Shown here: in pieces, positions 62,286 through 64,000 of the stretch | Position numbering within the stretch: position 1 is the first letter of the stretch | Layout of the letters: each line of letters starts with the position of its first letter | Assembly (NCBI RefSeq): GCF_002284565.1 | Contig: NZ_NPKI01000027.1 | Span: 1-64,000 of the forward strand | Direction: 5' to 3' | DNA length: 64,000 nt | Source of the DNA: Mesorhizobium mediterraneum | GTDB lineage: Bacteria; Pseudomonadota; Alphaproteobacteria; Rhizobiales; Rhizobiaceae | Notes under the pieces: model-generated | Database searches by the model: none | Told to the model about the DNA's origin: nothing | Seen by the model: only the letters and a program-made list of their open reading frames with translations | Position numbers and translations under genes: made by a program

Positions 62286-63110
62286 CTATTTGCGTGCGAG
62301 CACGACGTGAGCCTCTTGGGGGAATGTCAGCTCCCCTCCAGTTGAATAGATTGCCAGCGAGGAACTTACATCCCCCATGATCGCTGCGATGACTACGTCC
62401 CGTTGTCCGGCATCCATTCCGCTGACCAGCCCAGCCTGCGGAGTCGCTGCCAGCTGTAGTCGCACATATTCCTTTGACGAGGGGAATCGGATGTTCTGTG
62501 TCGTCGTGTGGATGGTCACCTGACGAAATCCCGCCCCGGTCACCAATCGGTAAAGCTCGTCCGCGTCGGCGAGTGAATGCTCGGACCGTTTCGTCGCCGA
62601 AGCGCCTGGACCGAGATGCCGATCCAGGGCATCCGCCAGCGCCTTTGCCGCAGGAGTATGCTCAATAGCGCTGAAAACGCTTAAGGCCAGTCGGCCGTCA
62701 GCCACCAGAACCCGGAACATCCCACGCAGCGCACTCGATCGATCCGGAAAAAACTGCAGCCCGAGCTGGCAAAGAACCAGATCGAAGGTGGAGTCAGGGA
62801 ACGGCATTTCGAGCGCGCTTCCCTCGTGCCAGTCAATACGCGGTCCAGCGCCGCTCGGGAGCGACCGAGCAACGGCAAGCATGCCCGTGTTGATGTCGAG
62901 GCCGACGACATGCCCACTTCCCATACGCTCGGCCGCCGAGCGTGCCACCACGCCGGTGCCGCAAGCTACGTCCAGAACCCGCTCACCAGATCGAGGCGCA
63001 GCACGATCCACCAGGTCGGCAGCCCACAGGGCTGTGATTGCCGGAACCAGGTAGCGCTCGTAGAGTTCCGCGGCGCTACCTTCCAGCTGCCATTGCTCCT
63101 GCCGGGCCAT
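62286..63110 (-). CDS. class I SAM-dependent methyltransferase
   Basis: 274 residues from MARQEQWQLEGSAAELYERY, which has a GGGAGGGA ribosome-binding site. SAM-binding motif I is VLDVACGTGVVARSAAERMG near residue 45, followed by VVGLDINTGMLAVAR and DLVLCQLGLQFFPDR. The UbiE/Methyltransf_11 type fold; substrate not determinable. It is convergent with the transporter gene. Six further upstream codons are open. Confidence 0.88.
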   Translation of the reverse strand: MARQEQWQLEGSAAELYERYLVPAITALWAADLVDRAAPRSGERVLDVACGTGVVARSAAERMGSGHVVGLDINTGMLAVARSLPSGAGPRIDWHEGSALEMPFPDSTFDLVLCQLGLQFFPDRSSALRGMFRVLVADGRLALSVFSAIEHTPAAKALADALDRHLGPGASATKRSEHSLADADELYRLVTGAGFRQVTIHTTTQNIRFPSSKEYVRLQLAATPQAGLVSGMDAGQRDVVIAAIMGDVSSSLAIYSTGGELTFPQEAHVVLARK

Positions 63111-63375
63111 AGCGTCCCTCCCGCACAATGAGCCGCTCCGACAACGGGCCCGATCGGCGCTTCAAGCAGCCATCATAAAGCGCCTATCTGTCACAGAGCA
63201 ACCGGGCGATAGAAACAAGGATACCGAGCAGATCGTTAGGACGGTCCGCACACATTGCGAGCGTCGCTTGCTGGAGCTGCGTTAGTCAGTCGGAGGCTAA
63301 TGGCGTTTTTAACGGAACGCTAATATAAATGGACGTTCGAACGAGCAGCGCCTGCCAAATCCCTGAGGGAATGCC

Positions 63376-63708
63376 ATGCGAAGGTTCATCTTCACGGCAA
63401 TGTGTATCGCCGCCGCAACGGCCGCTAACGCCCATGATTGGTACGAAGACAAGATTGATCCACAGACGAAATTCAGGTGTTGCGGTGGTTCTGATTGCCG
63501 CGCCATACCTCGGTCTTCGGTGCGGTCCAGGATAGACGGTGGTTACACTTATTTGCCGCATAATTTCACCATCCCACGGGACCGTGTACAGGAATCCCCG
63601 GACGGCCAATACCATATCTGTGAGAATACCTACGTCGTAACCAATCAGCTGTATTGGCGTTGCTTTTTCGCGCCTCGTGTCGATGTCTCTCTACTTCTCG
63701 CACGTTAA
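63376..63708 (+). CDS. small secreted cysteine-rich protein, function unknown
   Basis: 110 residues with a Sec signal peptide (MRRFIFTAMCIAAATAANAHD). The mature part of about 90 residues has FRCCGGSDCR near residue 33-42 and later single cysteines (HICEN, WRCFF), suggesting periplasmic disulphides. I recall uncharacterised rhizobial proteins with the CCGG.DC motif but cannot name a domain. The ATG is preceded by a GAGGGAA ribosome-binding site. No partner gene adjoins it. Confidence 0.7.
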   Translation: MRRFIFTAMCIAAATAANAHDWYEDKIDPQTKFRCCGGSDCRAIPRSSVRSRIDGGYTYLPHNFTIPRDRVQESPDGQYHICENTYVVTNQLYWRCFFAPRVDVSLLLAR

Positions 63709-63969
63709 GGTAAATACGGCGCGTCGCGGCCGGAATCCTCGTAGTGACCCTTGGTGAGCGGCTGCTCCGGCTGGTACTCCTAAGACAAGGTGTCAGCCTG
63801 GGCAGGACCGACACGGCGCGCATCAGATTGATGTTGCGGTCGATGACCCTTCGAATGTTTCTGCAAGCTGACCTTCTTGGGGTTGTATTTCAGGGCGTAG
63901 GAGACCTGATTGCCGACCTCACGGCCGATCCTCGCCTGGCGAGATCTTCGGCAGATTGCGGTATTCAAA
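63709..63969. other. 261-bp stretch without a supported gene
   Basis: A minus-strand frame (63780-63968, up to 62 residues) contains VSYALKYNPKKVSLQKHS but has no ribosome-binding site or family features. It may be a remnant. Nothing else was recognised. Confidence 0.4.
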
Positions 63970-64000
63970 CGCCGGGCGTCTGGCTGCAGGACGCCCGGCG
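63970..64000. terminator. strong hairpin at the window edge
   Basis: CGCCGGGCGTC (63970-63980) pairs perfectly with GACGCCCGGCG (63990-64000) around a 9-base loop. Any T-run on the plus strand would lie outside the window; on the minus strand the following bases are TTTGAATACC. It is probably a terminator, direction unresolved. Confidence 0.55.

Overview
The window reads as chromosomal DNA of an alphaproteobacterium of the order Hyphomicrobiales (Rhizobiales), most likely Mesorhizobium or a close relative. The signs are a RirA-type Rrf2 iron regulator beside an hmuPSTUV haem locus, a complete-looking acpXL-lpxXL cluster for very-long-chain lipid A acylation, a BclA/SbmA-like peptide transporter, a high-GC codon style throughout, and several rhizobial-type palindromic intergenic repeats. 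The genus is an inference from gene content, not from a marker gene. No rRNA or tRNA gene, CRISPR array, prophage or intact insertion sequence was seen.

Layout. 90-5080: a DMT exporter with a divergent MocR-type regulator and a perfect 18-bp palindrome between them, then a MaoC hydratase, a phasin-like protein and a DUF445 membrane protein. 5189-14786: the iron/haem region. rirA is followed by hmuV, hmuU, hmuT, hmuS and hemP on the minus strand. Divergent from hemP is a five-gene operon: TonB-dependent haem receptor, small secreted protein, TonB, an IsdG-type haem monooxygenase and a VOC protein. TGA-N9-TCA sequences of the kind reported as RirA targets (IRO boxes) lie before rirA and between hemP and hmuR. 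A 164-bp element with 18-bp terminal inverted repeats sits between rirA and hmuV and supplies the hmuV stop codon.

14808-34580: glycosyltransferase, putA with its Lrp-type regulator, a di-haem peroxidase lipoprotein with a YtkA-like partner, a PfkB sugar kinase, and a less GC-rich divergent pair (an EF-type methyltransferase and a membrane GGDEF-EAL protein). Then come DUF899, DUF1127, an AraC regulator with a divergent SDR, galM, gabD, an AEC transporter and a histidine phosphatase. 34581-45037: a gene remnant, a GST, the VLCFA-lipid A cluster (acpXL, two ketosynthases, a dehydrogenase, lpxXL) closed by a strong terminator, and a sugar ABC transporter whose two permeases are fused into one polypeptide.

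45255-64000: L,D-transpeptidase; an M20 peptidase followed by a Dpp/Opp-type transporter interrupted by a perfect 44-bp inverted repeat; TerB-like protein; a 56-residue membrane protein; AraC and VOC genes; cobQ coupled to a DMSP-lyase-family cupin; a divergent acyl-CoA dehydrogenase and 3-hydroxyisobutyrate dehydrogenase; the BclA-like transporter flanked by 45-bp direct repeats; a methyltransferase; and a small secreted cysteine-rich protein. The window ends in a strong hairpin.

No wholly new defence or mobile system is evident. The points most worth following are the cysteine-less ketosynthase and absent fabZ in the VLCFA cluster, the repeat-flanked BclA-like gene, the fused permease, the DMSP-lyase-like gene, the methyltransferase/c-di-GMP pair, and the repeat element that writes the end of hmuV.
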